Shown here in pieces: positions 33,421-45,903 of a DNA stretch of 64,000 bases; position 1 is the stretch's first letter, and every line of letters starts with the position of its first letter. Under the pieces are notes generated by a model. It ran no database searches. It saw nothing but the letters and a program-made list of their open reading frames with translations, and had not been told where the DNA came from. The position numbers were made by a program, and so were the translations under genes. The DNA lies in assembly GCF_026914265.1 (NCBI RefSeq), contig NC_069130.1, positions 6,795,682 through 6,859,681 of the forward strand, read 5' to 3'. This stretch comes from Mya arenaria. Lineage: Eukaryota > Mollusca > Bivalvia > Myida > Myidae.

Positions 33421-33765
33421 AGCTCTACTGGCCAAAGGCCAGATTTGCAAACGAGCATCAATGTTGTGCTAGGATGTCCTTGACTTTGACCTTTTGACCA
33501 ACTTTTTTATTTTTAAAGCTACAGAAATGAAATTTTGACCATGAGTACAGTTTTAAAAGCAAATAATTTTTACCCTAAGATTACCTTTACTTGGCACATA
33601 TTAAAATAGTTCATGCAACTAATCTGCTTACAACACTTTCTGTCCTCAGATGTTGAACAGGCAGCGTTTTTCAGCTAACCCAAACACAAAAAGTGAACTA
33701 TATATTTGTTGCCTATAACTCATACGTACATGCTCTGTATTGAAAATCACCATGCCAGTAGAGCA
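33421..33765. mobile_element. short TIR element
   Basis: The left end AGCTCTACTGGCCAAAGGCC is answered by GCCAGTAGAGCATAGGCCC at the right. Just beyond is a GGCCC-TCTT-GGGCC hairpin and CTCTTGTTTT, an arrangement seen at the 3' ends of bivalve Helitron/pearl-type elements. No coding sequence. Confidence 0.65.
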
Positions 33766-33799
33766 TAGGCCCTCTTGGGCCTCTTGTTTTTTCAATATT

Positions 33800-35089
33800 G
33801 CTGTTTCAAAAGTGCGGTATGTTTTCTAGATTAAAGGGAAATTACTACACTTGACAACACAAGTATGCCTTAAACTAGTTTCCCAACATTGATATTTTAC
33901 TGCTGTCATTTCACTGACCTATTTCGACTGAAAGCATCAACACAAACTATAATGTATTAAATGTCTTTTATTTTTTAGGCGTATAATAAAAATAAACATT
34001 GCTTTTTTGTGTAAGGTCGCATCAAATTTCAACTTGCAAACCCCAAAAATATATAAACAATATTTAACTATGACACACGTTAAATATATTTTAGGGGCCC
34101 ACTCGGTGAGAAATAATGCTTCTTATATATAAAGGAATTGGCAATCGTATTTTCAAAGATTTTCTGGATGCTCGAACATTTTCTCTCGTTTGACAAAGTA
34201 CAACTCATTTTAAACGAACAACAACAAATGCTCAAACATAATAACATCATTATAATCAACTAGTCAATATCTTTTTAAACCAGTTTAACTTCGTTATACG
34301 ATCTCCCCGGAAAGTACAAAACAATCAATAAACTTAAATCCGAAAGACGTCAAATGTCCTGAAGTATTTAGTGTCAACAATCGGACAAGGCTGAGCTGTG
34401 ATTGAACACAATGAAACATACTTCCAAACTAGGAAAACTATTGTTCATCTACTCAGTAATCAAACATAAATGCATTAATCAAAGTTTAACGATAAATGTT
34501 TGTAATATGTTTGAACTGAAACACGTGAACATTATACACTTTAAAGGGACTCGCTCATGTTTTTCGACCAAAAATTAGTTTTCCCGGTACTGCATCTGTA
34601 AGGAATGAGAGTTTGGTCGGGTAGGCAATCATAAGCAGTGCAAAAGGGATATCTAGAAAAATGAATCATTGTAGTCATTATTGCAATCAACAGAGCATTT
34701 ACATCTCTGTCTTCAATGTAGATCTACTCGAATATGGACACGAATAACACTTGGCAATCTTACACATTGATACTTTAACACTGGTAGGCCATGAGCGGAA
34801 AAGGGTTTTGCTTCCCCCCAAGGGGAATTTTGTAGACCATGATTTTATGAAAGTGTATCATCTTACAAACATTTTAAGACATGTTTTAACCTTGGCCGTT
34901 GGGGCGTTTGGAAACTACAGCATTTTAAAGTTCGTTACCAAATAATTTTAAACTTTCGAACATAGCTTTCATTTGTAAAATACTGTCGTTTTATAAAAGA
35001 AAAAGTGTAGAAAACTGTTTTAATTCAATAATATATAATGTAATTTTACGCACCAATAGTTTTTCAGCTAAAAACAAAGATGTTTCATG
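33800..35089. other. spacer; start of an unidentified TTAA element
   Basis: TTAAAGGGACTCGCTCATGT at 34541 looks like the terminus of a TTAA-target MITE, but its other end was not found. Nothing else is recognised. Confidence 0.4.
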
Positions 35090-35863
35090 GCTCACTATAC
35101 TGTAATTTACGTTACTTCAAAACTTGCAATATTTTATGACGAAAAACAAGCATCAAAATAAACTGCATCAATTTGATGAGAAATCTTGATATAGACATTA
35201 AACTTCAGACAGTACTGATGAATAAGACATAATATCAAGTTAAATTTTCACATGTATATTACGTTACACCATCAGAAAAGTATGTTAGCTGTTTATACAT
35301 ATTAAACAAATAATACCTACAATGAGCATTTATCGTCATTTTGCCATCCTATCTATATAGTGATCCTTGTTTATGGCATTAAAGCAAATTACAAATATAA
35401 TTTAGAAAAACATTCACATTTTCTGATGAATGTGCATGTAGAATACGTTACTTTGTAAAAAATACGTTACAGACAATTTCTTAAGTAAACAGGACTAGAT
35501 TTATTAACTTCACACTTTCACATCACAATTCTAATCTTTTATGCAAGATTAAATTGCAAAAACAAAATGAAAAAAAAAATCATTACAACATTAAATTTAA
35601 ATTAAAAATATGTCACAAAAAATACTAATCTGCATATAAAATACTTTACTACAAATTTCAATTTCATAACTTGACATTTTGACCCGATACGTCATAACAT
35701 ACCACTCCTATATATTTTATGTTCATGGACTAGAAATATCAATTACATTCTTAAATGAAAATACTATTCCATCTGTCAACTGTAGTTACGTTACCAGTGT
35801 TAACAAGAATATCCTTAACCATGCAACGGGACAATAAACAATTATAATTGTACACAATATGTT

Positions 35864-36173
35864 TTAAAATTTGCTGTACAATACCAAAAAGGATATATAA
35901 ACGTCAAAAACAATTGTTATTATAAATGACACCGAGTGTAGACGCAGACAACACGGTATTTCCACCTTATGAGACGAAAATAGATCACAGTAAATCTTTA
36001 GTACTCACCAATCTCAGAAAACTGCGTGTTAAGATATTAAATACACTATTACAATCTTGTTATCATTAAATACTATTTCTCAAAAAAGCATTATTGCGTA
36101 ATTTTCAAAGTAAAAGGTTTTTCACTCAAAATCTATGTTTGTTTTACATGTGTGTGTAAGAGTGGCACTTTAA
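35864..36173 (+). mobile_element. TTAA-flanked MITE, copy 3
   Basis: Same family and orientation as 25823-26154, bounded by TTAA at 35864-35867 and 36170-36173. Shared blocks include CAATACCAAAAAGGATATA, ACACGGTATTTCCACCTTAT and GTAAATCTTTAGTACTCACC, with terminus GTGGCACT. Confidence 0.8.
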
Positions 36174-36205
36174 ACGATATGCTCGTAATATAGCAACATC
36201 CTGTT

Positions 36206-36382
36206 CTAGTCTGTATCAGATTCATCTTCAAATACGATGTCAGTCATATTATCGTCATCCTTTTCCGAGTCACTGTAATTTTCATCTTCCCTAGTACACA
36301 AACTTTTAATAACTTCTTGTGAAACAATCTTACCACATGTCCACACGTTTTCGATACTACTTGGCACTTTTATCCAACCACT
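36206..36382 (-). pseudogene. acidic C-terminal coding fragment, 58 codons
   Basis: Open between a TGA and a TAG with no start codon. It reads SGWIKVPSSIENVWTCGKIV, then SQEVIKSLCTREDENYSDSE, then a strongly acidic end (KDDDNMTDIVFEDESDTD). The composition and acidic tail look like real protein and suggest the end of a transposase or nuclear protein. No family could be named. No upstream exon was found, so it is treated as a fragment. Confidence 0.4.
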
Positions 36383-38143
36383 TCATTTTATATCTCAAAG
36401 TTAAAGTGGATAATTTTTATGGAAGTATTGCCAGACGTACAATTGGTAGTTGACCATGCATTTTAAGGGGTGTTCTACAACTCATGTTGATACTGTTTTA
36501 GGAGTCTAGAGAGAAACCTTGAGAACCTTGGTTCTTTTTTTGCAAAATGTGTCATATCCCAATTTGTTCACCTGTGTTTATCTTGGTTTAACATTCAGAA
36601 GACAAAGCATTCGATTCTTTCAAGAATGTGACCAAGTTCAGACAGTGAACCCATATGAAATTGGTAAAAGTCCCTTTCTGGGATTTAAAGGGGCGCCATT
36701 GTTGTATCACACCTTGTGAAGCTATGAATGGCTAATATTACTGAACAAATATATTCTCCTTTGTTTTGACCAATTTCATTTCCAAAGAAAAATCTGCGCT
36801 TGTTACCAACACCAATTTGAAAAAAACCCCTGAAATACCTCGCTCAAACCACTAGGACATTTGGAGATCTAACAATGAACGTGTTAATGCCTGCCTCTTG
36901 TTAGGATGATTACAATGTCTTTTTGTGAAATATTTCAACATTGGCACCTTCAAACTTTGTAAGATTTTAACATATTTCTCTTAGGATAACAGGGTCTCAA
37001 AACTTTTCTGCAAAGTTGTCAATTTTCCCTTGGTGGAAAGTAAACATGACATTTAGGTTACTAGTAAGTCATTGTTGCCCATAAAAGCCATCCATATGTA
37101 GGAGTTCTTGTTTCGGGACCAAATATATAGAATGTTGGCGAAGTTTTTTCTTGCATTCAACTTACTTGAATAAATCAGTGTAACTTGACCATAGGAAAAG
37201 GGCAGTTTTGTTCATAATTTTTAATCACCTATTCAATATTTGCCTAGCCCATTCCATAAGCACAATTTTAAATTTATTTATCTTACACAATTTAGTTTTT
37301 CCACTTATTTATCAATTTATGTTTATGTTTGTAAACTGCAATTTAATGAATTTTCACGCTGTATTGAGTATGAATTATAAATATCTATTTTTTATTCCTA
37401 TGTACAAGTTCTGTTGAACAAATATATATTTTTTATATTATTGTGTTTTAACATTTTATTGATTGCAACTCTATTTGATCTTACCCATTTTCCACATGAA
37501 ACTTAACAATAACATTCAAATCTTTTGTCTAAGTAACGTAATCATGGTTACGTAGGTTTTATCACTGTTTCAAATAAAACCAGAATATAATGTGTGTATA
37601 ACTAAGGCGATTAATTGTGTAAAGGGTATTCATAATTTACCAGCATCAATCGTTATTATGCAAAATATAACTAAAAGTAACATAAATTACACACTCGTTG
37701 TCTGCACAATCATAAGAAAGTTTAGGGATTTATCGATGAAATCGTCTAATACATATTTAAGATATGGCACAGCTCTTTCAACAAGCAAAATAACATACTT
37801 AATTTGTATAAGCACTCTGTGTAACATATTATTTCTATAAAAACTTTGCTTATTATGTTACGTTTTAACAGTAACGTAATTTACACCAATTCGCGCAGTA
37901 TGAATTATTAGAAAATCTTCATCGAACTTCAGAACGATGATTTACCAACTTGAATCTCATAAACGATCATTGTACGTGGAAGAATTAGTATAGATAAAAC
38001 TTAAAAGTAACTACTTAGGATAACGTAGTTTAAAAGTCCGTTACTCACTTATGCCCCATACCTCAGAGCGTAAACATATCTCATTTTGTGGCGTTTTGCT
38101 TAAGCTTTAAGAAATTCGTAACCTTCAAAACTCCCCCTGCAGA

Positions 38144-38153
38144 GGGGGGGGGG
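38144..38153. repeat. G10 run in a C/G-rich hairpin
   Basis: CTCCCCCTGCAG precedes ten G residues and GAGCAGGGG, forming a potential hairpin or G-rich structure. Confidence 0.8.
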
Positions 38154-38199
38154 AGCAGGGGCAGCTCAAAGTCTATGGCAAATTCATCCTTTGATCATG

Positions 38200-40180
38200 G
38201 ACGAATATTTTCACATTAACAAACTCTATCAAAGTATAAAAGTCTGCACAAGGTATTGAGAGGGAAATTGAATTTTAGAATCAACAAAAATCCTGATGGA
38301 CTGTTTGGTCTTTGATTAAGTTGATCGCCAATACTATCTTTTACATATCTGTATAGGTAATTGAGGTTGATGACTGGTTATTCTATTGGCAGAGATCTTT
38401 GATGATTAGTTTGGTATTGCACTCATACAAATCAACATTTGGTACAGGCTTTCTTTGACAAGTGTACCATTTTTGGACTAAACTTCGAAAAAAAACCACA
38501 AGTTAATAATAACAACTCTAAATTCGATGTTCAATTCGAGGTTATTATTGCCGATGTTGATTAGCTTTTATATCAAGCTCTACCAAACATGGCAAATCGT
38601 GGAACAATGCCTAATCGCTTTCCAGAATAAGCATACCATGCCAAATGTCGTAAATTATAGTATATACATACATGAAACCTAACCCTATAAGATAGTGTCA
38701 ACGCGAGCATTTTTTGTTTGGTATAAAGCTTCAGTTGACAAATCGTTGTGAAGGGATCCCTTTGAAGAATTGTCATTGCTGCTCCTGCTGCTCCTGCTGC
38801 TGCTCAAGCTGCTGCTCCTGCTAGATGTACTCGTTTACAGGAGGTGTTTGTATCTATTCGTTGAGTACTTGGAGTTAATTGATCAATTTCTATAATTTGT
38901 TCTTCTTTAATTTTCATTATCTTCAAGCAGATCCCCGGTCCAATAAGTATTTTTTTAATTTTGAAATTATTGTTTTGGGACTAAGTGTAAGGTCGAAACT
39001 AGTTTGAATTTTCCAAGTGAACTCCTGTTACCTTGACTGTTCCGAGGCTGTAAACTTAATATGGTCATTCTGTTTTGTTTTGTAAGTTGTACTCCCTTTT
39101 TTAAGATGTTTGCATTGTGCCTTCGAACCACTAATACAATGACATTAATAGGGCCAAGACCTAATTGATATTGCGTGTAAATTATTTGTATTGAAAATAA
39201 AGACCGAAACTAGATTTTCTTCCTTCTAAATTTGGACGTTTAATGACATATTTTGCCATTTTTCAAGACCGAATGAGCCTGTTTGTTATATTTTACCAAA
39301 CTTATATTTATACTTGAGAACGCTCACAAATTACACAATATTTTGTCTTGTTGGCTCGTCTAAATCCCGGATCTTACATTGATACTCTTACACTGGTAAA
39401 GTTTATCCTTTGAGGAAATACGAAACATATCACATTGCCAAACTCTATCAAACATAGTATAAAAACTCGCCAAATCCGACAAAAAGTCTACAGTCGGTAT
39501 TGCTTTTCCGAAAAGTAAATTATACGCTCGGTAAATCTTTCCTGCTTAAGATAAATTTAAGGCCATCCGAATCCGGCCTCTTCGTCAACTTCTCAATTAA
39601 TTGACAGTTGATTCTCATAAATCACATTATTACCCGATGTCCTATATAAATGTAATTCATTATTTTCGACTTTTTTACAAATAGATATCAACATTGTATC
39701 AATAAATGTTCATAATACGTATGCTTACTTGGTTGGTAATATGCAAATTAGTAAAGCCCGGGCTCTGTGTGGATTGAGAATTTACTGTATATAAAGACCA
39801 GCGGACCCCTTCAGGGTTGAGCATGCTGATATTTTTCGTCATTTTAAAGCACGCAGATACTTCATATCAAGGTATAAGACACCTTTATAATCCAAGTAAA
39901 ACTTCCTCAGTTTTTCAAACTCTCCGCTACTCTTGATGAGGTGTCAAACGGTAGGAGATCATTGCACTATTACAGCAGTCGAATCGTTCGTTACAAAATC
40001 ACCAAGTCCTCGGAGAGATATCTGTTTTTCTCTTGAATACCCTGCTGGCTTCAATTAATTCACTGATCTCCAATACAAACTGTTATCAATGCTGATAAAG
40101 AACGCTGATAATTTGAGCTGCACATTTATAACTTTGAAATTGATTACCTTTATGGACATGAATGCCGCTGTGATAAAGAT
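38200..40180. repeat. decayed partial copy of the tandem unit (A')
   Basis: Matches the better units in blocks. At 39.52 kb AAGTAAATTATACGC and related words match 57.8 kb. At 39.83-39.97 kb GTCATTTTAAAGCACGCAGA to GGAGATCATTGCAC matches 50.78-50.93 kb. At 40.0-40.16 kb the region matches 43.3-43.5 kb (CTGATCTCCAATACAAAC, AATGCTGATAAA, TTTGAGCTGCACATTTA). No microprotein frame is present. Confidence 0.6.
38776..38823. repeat. CTG/CTC trinucleotide microsatellite
   Basis: About 15 GCT/CCT-type triplets. Confidence 0.85.
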
Positions 40181-42197
40181 TATGGCTTGGTCTTGGTTTT
40201 TTTGTTTTAAAATAAGAATATTTTAAAACTTATATCATGTATTGTAAAGAACGTGTACTATCGGACTTCTTATATTTGTTATAATTTGTTCTTATATTTG
40301 TTCGCAGGTGACAAAAATAAGCCCTGGGCAACAGTATTTGATTGAGAAGCTGGCTGGAAAATTTGACTTCTGCAGTAATGCTTTTTCAAAAATACATATT
40401 CTGAAATTAACGGTTAAAAATATGAATGATAAAATTTTGCACGTCAAAATTTAATATTGCATTGAATATACATTCATTCAATTCAATTTAGTTTATTTAA
40501 GTAAATAAAGGCCATTGGCCTAAAATACACATAATCTATAAAACAACAACAAAGTATTGTAGTATGAACAAAATATTTACATAATTTTCATATTCAATAT
40601 TCAGTTTACATTTATTGTTAAAAATGCTATTGTATCATCATCTTCAGCAGAACATAGAGAATAAAAAACATTTTAATTAAATCGTTTAATTTTATAAACT
40701 ATTCAGCAAAATAAAATAAACGTTACAATAAAAAACAAATGTAGGTGCGATCCAGTGGGCACGATGCGTTTTTATAAGTTGGTGCAATCTATAGCCAACA
40801 CATTAAACACTTTGTAGCAGAAACCACCATTTAATGAATTCTTAGGTATTTGTCAAAATATAAATACACATGTTGTACTTTTCATCCTTGTAATAATCGT
40901 TTCTTAACCACATTAGAAACACCGTAATTGAAAGTGAATCATACAATGTATTGGCAAATATGTTTATCGATAATTTGTTTCCAAATATATCATACCTACA
41001 ATTAATTATGTGTTTGTACAAATGGCTTGATATCGCGAAAACATAAATAACATTGGTTTAAACTGTAAAGAGTGGGTACTATTTATTTGCATGCACCTTC
41101 AAAATGATTGTTTTCTAAAACACCATTCAACTTATTTAATAGCTTGGTTCCTTTTGTTCCCGGAACTCTTCAAACTTAAGTAAACTTCTATTAAAATCAA
41201 ACTGCATGTCTTTAGTTCCCGTGGTATTGTAGTGATTGAAGGGAATTGTGAGAAAGTCAATCGGACCCAATAACACATTGGCACTTTGATCAAAACGTCT
41301 TGTCACGAACATACGCCATTACCAAATTGTATTCTGGTATTGCGCTTGTTTTTTAAAGATTGTTTACTGCTGGTTTTTGTCAAAAGATAAATTAAAAAAT
41401 TGTATGCTCGGACCCCACAAAACATGATGTCCAAATCAGTGTCCCGTGATTGTAGACGGCTGGAAATTTAAGGGAAATATTTACTTTCATTTCAAAATTG
41501 TTTGATGTATAGAATGATTATATTGAAGAATTGTCTCAGAACAAATGGGATTTGTCATTCATTGAAAGACTTCGAGACTAACACCAACTTTGAGACGAAT
41601 TTTAAGATCAAAGTACGATATTATTTTCTCCTGTGGTATTGTAGAGATCAATGGTGGTTTGAAGATAATTCAACGGGCCTTATAACAAATTGTCACCTTG
41701 ATTATTTCCTTCTGTTACGAACATACGCCAAATTGTGTATTTGTACAATGCACAACATAATTTCCAAATTACTGTCCGTGACTATAGACGGTTGTAGATC
41801 GAAGGGAAGTATAAACCATTGTTTCCAGGTTACTGCTTCTAATAAATATGTTTAAGAAATGTCTCCTTCTTCTGTACACATGGGATTCGTCATTCGTTGG
41901 ATCCGTCGAAAGCCTTTGAGACGAACACTTAACTTTGAGACGAACATTTTACATTTAGTCCTCAAGGGTAAATTCCATAGACATACGTTTTTTAAAAAGG
42001 ACACGGTTTGTAAATTCAATGATTATTTCATTAGAATGGCTTTAATGCACACACACAATTGCTACTGTCAGACTAATAATTAGGCGTAAACAACAAGGAC
42101 AGGCCCATTAACCAAGCACCTGCTGATATAATCACAAAGGCTTTCGAATAGAAATGCCTTAACATATGTAGATAACTTGATATAAGGACTGGTCGAC

Positions 42198-42362
42198 CTA
42201 AGGACTTAGTATGTAAACCACAACATACATAAGCAGCATGATGATGACCAAGACAAACATAATTGGTGCTATATAAGTGTAGAAACTGTGCGTTAAGCCA
42301 ACTCCTACTGATTGCCTGGCTATGGATGTTGCCGTTGTTGTTATATTCATGGCAATATTCAT
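42198..42362 (-). CDS. single-pass membrane microprotein, copy A (54 aa)
   Basis: Function unknown. The frame starts MNIAMNITTTATSIARQSVG with one N-glycosylation sequon (N6-I-T). It continues into a hydrophobic segment at about residues 27-51 (SFYTYIAPIMFVLVIIMLLM, then YVVVYI) and ends LSP. A proline (P33) sits early in the membrane segment. An in-frame ATG 21 bases upstream is absent from other copies, so the conserved ATG was chosen. Against copy C, the last 29 codons plus stop differ at five sites: three synonymous, plus His/Tyr and Tyr/Phe. This indicates selection on this frame. The overlapping longer minus frame (42073-42444) shows replacements instead and is taken as a shadow. It could alternatively be the last exon of a larger gene. 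There is some resemblance to muscle SERCA-regulating micropeptides, not demonstrated. Confidence 0.6.
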   Translation of the reverse strand: MNIAMNITTTATSIARQSVGVGLTHSFYTYIAPIMFVLVIIMLLMYVVVYILSP

Positions 42363-42632
42363 CCTTCGACGTTGTTGGAGCACATCGACTAGTAGTAGTT
42401 TCGGGGTGATAATTCAAACTGACTTTATTTTGTCGTAAAGCCATGTGAACAGCTCTTCACTTTGATAATTCTTCCCGACGTTTGTAATGAAATTAATGTA
42501 TCGTGTTTTATGGAGCATAACGCCTTATAGAAAACGAATATCAATACAACATTTGACATGTCCTCATTTGTACGAGTTATGCTGTAGCAACACTAGTTCA
42601 TTTTATATTATGATATTATCTTTACCATTCTA

Positions 42633-42720
42633 AATGACCTGTTTCAATAGGCACTTGTTTCAAAAACGTTATAGTCACCTGTTCCAAGACCGGTAAATCA
42701 CGTATTTCAAAATCGGTTCA
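42633..42720 (-). promoter_or_regulatory. 23-bp direct repeats upstream of microprotein copy A
   Basis: Three to four units with consensus CACYTGTTTCAAGATCGGTAAAT (plus-strand reading), 271-358 bases upstream of the ATG. The units contain CACCTG or CACTTG E-box words. The same repeats precede copies B, C and D. Confidence 0.5.
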
Positions 42721-44350
42721 TCATGAACTCCATGTTCGAGTTTTTGTTTTGCATTTTACTGTTTTTTTTGTTTATTTTTTTCGATTATTAGCATAGTTTA
42801 AAGTATACATAGCCAAACGTTTACGAAGTCAGCATTCCATTAATTATTTCTACAAACTGATCCATCAACTGGTAAATGAAAAATGAATTATTGAACAAAG
42901 TAATTAGCCCACAAGACAAAATACGTGATTCGTAATAATAAGATTACACATTCTAAAGCGCACATACAAAGACACGTCCAAAGAGATTTTACAGATTGAT
43001 TTATATTTTATTCTTGCATATCTAGTAATAAGTGTTATTGGTTTTAATTAATGTTGCCGACTCGTAGCTTACTCCTTGTATAAACTCATTTTTCAATTAA
43101 TTAAGAGTGAGTTAATTCATAAGATTTTATTTCCAAACTTATTCACATCATTGTTAACATGTTTTGTCATTTTCAATCACGCAGATACTATCCAAATTTA
43201 TATCAAGGTAAAAGACACCTTTATAAGCTTACTGTCAATATCCCAGTAAATTTTTAATATTCCAACACTCATTGACGCATATGAGGTATCACTTCGAATG
43301 AAAACATTGCCCTCTCACTGCAGACGAATCGCTCGTTAAAACATCAACGGTTCCTCGGAGGATATATCTGTTTTTCACTTGAATACTCTGCGGGCTTCTT
43401 ATAATGTACTGATCTCCAATACAAACTTTTCTCAATGCTGATAAACATGGCTGATGGTTTGAGCTGCACATTTAACTTGGAAATTGATAGCCTGTATGAA
43501 CATACATAGATCTCTCTGAGATAAACAGAATGTCCCGGTTTTGGTTCATATGCGACATATGTGCTGTTACTTTCGGTTGATGACCGTTAAATATTTTGGC
43601 AAATACATCTAATGCTTAGTTTGGTGCGCGATCATGCTTATCACAAAAATGAGAGTAGTTGACTTGAACTAATTGAAGCAGATGGTAATGAATAAAAGTA
43701 ACATAACACAACAGAAAAAAACAGCAACACATTTTGTGTTTAAAAATATTATTACTGTAAGAAAACTATGCAATGATTTCCATTGCAGTCCTGACCAGCT
43801 TTAGACTCATATTAATATTGTTAAATACCTTTGACAACTGAATTCAGCAAAGAAGGTCTGCGCCAAATTTCCCCAGTTTGCTACTTCCGCGGTTGTGTAA
43901 CTTTTACCAGAATTATGGTAATACATACACAACAATTACTCTTATGAAGTTTCACTACTGTAGAAGTGTTTGTCCAAAATACATGCTTTATGTAAAATTC
44001 CACTAATAAACTACAGCCAACACAAAACTTTCGGTATAAAGTATCAGTTGCTAAATCGTTGTCGAAACACATTACTTGGCATGGTGGCATAATGAAATGA
44101 TAAAATATAAAAGCATTTTGAACGCAGGATATTTATTTCTTCAAAAGTCGGTCTAAATCTTTATCAAACATAACATTATATACTCCAAAACTGGTTAAGT
44201 TCATCCTCTGATCAATATCACGATGCAAACACTTTCAAACATAAGATTATCCAGACGCCTCAAACAAGACTTCAATCGAGAGGAACATGATACCTAGGAA
44301 TTATCGACGAAACGTGTAAGACTAATTTTAGTAACGCAAATCGAAAACTG

Positions 44351-45595
44351 AAAATCGCGAAAGTTAAACTGCACAGGCGGTACTTTCATTAAATGATTGT
44401 CGGGCGATGGAAAATTGTCGCGGCTTTGCGAATTTGCTATAAAAGCATATACAATGGATTGAAGTTAGTTAAAAAAATATGAAAAGCATCAAAACATGAG
44501 CATTTATGGTACTTTTTATTTTACATATCAATAAATTGTTAATATTTAGATTATTAAAATACTTAGGTATGTTTGCATACTATACAGAACTTTACTGGGA
44601 TGTCCTCGTTAAGTTTTTTTTATTATTTTTTATTCATCATTATCAACAAAAGATATTTGTTCGGCTGTATATTATACAGATCATATTAAAGAAAGAAAGG
44701 TAAATGTTTGATTTGAATATTTTCACAAAATGACTTGCATTTATACATTTATTTTAAATCTGGTTCGTGACGTAAGCTTAAACGGCCATCTTAACTGTCA
44801 ATCGTAGCTACTTGGCGTATGCGCAGAGGGAAGAGCGATCTATGACAAATAAACGACTGTACGAAGTCAAATAACCGACAAAATATGATACACAAAAATA
44901 ATTTGCTGGATCTACTTTCGATATTGCTGTACATGATATGGAGTTGCAGTAAATGGGTAAGTCCTCATTTGTAATTGGCGAACACCAAGTAAAATAAAAA
45001 TGCTTTTTTTGTTCCTGCGTTTTATGAAACACATATTAAAAAAATATGCCTTCCTAACTTCAAAATATATATCAAGACCAATCTATAAATCTCTACAATT
45101 ACCATTGACCCAAATTGGCAACGCACGTAAAACATAGACTGAGTGGCAAGTCATGTCAGAACTATCTCCTCTTGTTCTCTTCCGATCATAAAGCATGCCT
45201 TCAAACATGAGTAAATATAATATTTTTTGAAAAGATGATAGATGCATGAGAGCTTTGATCAAGACTTGCATTTGTATTGATTCCTGACTCGAAATAAGAA
45301 TTTGTTTATGTTGATGTTTTAATCGTTTGCATTGTGACCCAACATATTTGGTAATAACGACATCATTAGACAGTCAGACATGTGGTATCTTTCGGTACTG
45401 GTACCCAACTAGTAGATTTGTCAAAGGGAGATAACCGGGAACCAGGACATTGGAAGAAAGGGGACGAATCCGAGGCATGAGGCCAGGAGCATGCTTGCTG
45501 TGAATGAAGGTAAAAAGCCACTTTCTTAGACGAATATACGGGTTATGCAGATGCCTTAAGGAGAGGTAATTGTCCCAAATAACCTATGCTAATTG
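44351..45595. other. spacer between units A and B
   Basis: No gene supported. The block at about 45.05-45.28 kb (CCAATCTATAAAT, CAACGCACGTAAAAC, CTTGAAAAGATGAT-like words) is shared with 51.41-51.62 kb, so part of it belongs to the duplicated locus. Confidence 0.5.
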
Positions 45596-45611
45596 GTATA
45601 TTAAAGCTTTA

Positions 45612-45903
45612 TTTTTACAACTTTTTTATTTTTTGTCTTGGAAAGAGCATTTTTTGCGTACATATCTGCAAACCAATGATTTAAGATTTCTGACCAAAAA
45701 TCAAACCGTAGATGTTTATATTTCCGTTCGAAAATTAATGTTTTATGGCCTGAACCGTTACTAACGGTTATGTTTTTGTCAATTTTTGAACTTAAATACA
45801 AACATCTGCGATCTAATTTTTTGTCAGCAGTCTTATTTAGCTGGTTTCCATGGAGTGTTGCAAAAATTGGCTCGTTCCAAGACAAAAAATAGTAAAATTG
45901 TCA
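45612..45903. mobile_element. full-length palindromic MITE-like element
   Basis: Two arms of about 130 bp pair across a short centre (near 45750-45770, AACCGTTACTAACGGTTATG). Pairs include TTTTTTGTCTTGGAA / TTCCAAGACAAAAAA, CATTTTTTGCG / GCAAAAATTGGC and GTAGATGTTTATATTT / AAATACAAACATCTGC. Divergence between the arms is moderate. The open frames on both strands here are arms of the palindrome. Confidence 0.75.

Larger units (their letters stand above)
35090..38050. mobile_element. possible remnant of a DNA transposon with subterminal TACGTTAC repeats
   Basis: TACGTTAC-type words occur repeatedly on the plus strand at the left (about 35106, 35265, 35443, 35463 and 35787). They recur mainly in inverse orientation at the right (about 37533, 37873 and 38012). 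TAATTTACGTTACTTC on the left mirrors CAGTAACGTAATTTAC on the right. Inverted clusters of short subterminal repeats are usual in DNA transposons. Only a short acidic frame survives inside, and a TTAA MITE is nested in it. Confidence 0.4.
40690..44350. repeat. tandem locus unit A
   Basis: Closely matches unit D (58700-62345) over about 3.65 kb, offset about 18.0 kb. In coordinate order it holds two copies of a module containing GTCACGAACATACGCCA, the microprotein frame (minus), 23-bp upstream repeats, a block around AGCACGCAGATAC-like sequence (about 43.15-43.26 kb), and two blocks with short minus frames (43289-43471 and 43881-44090) that recur in D. Confidence 0.85.

Noticed and set aside
42073..42444. 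123-residue minus frame overlapping microprotein copy A (and the like frame at 60003-60416)
   Set aside because: The frame is shared by A and D, but A-C differences that are silent in the microprotein frame are replacements here, so it is taken as a shadow frame.
45601..45885. 94-residue minus frame as a gene
   Set aside because: It coincides with the arms of a palindromic element; the opposite strand gives a similarly sized frame.
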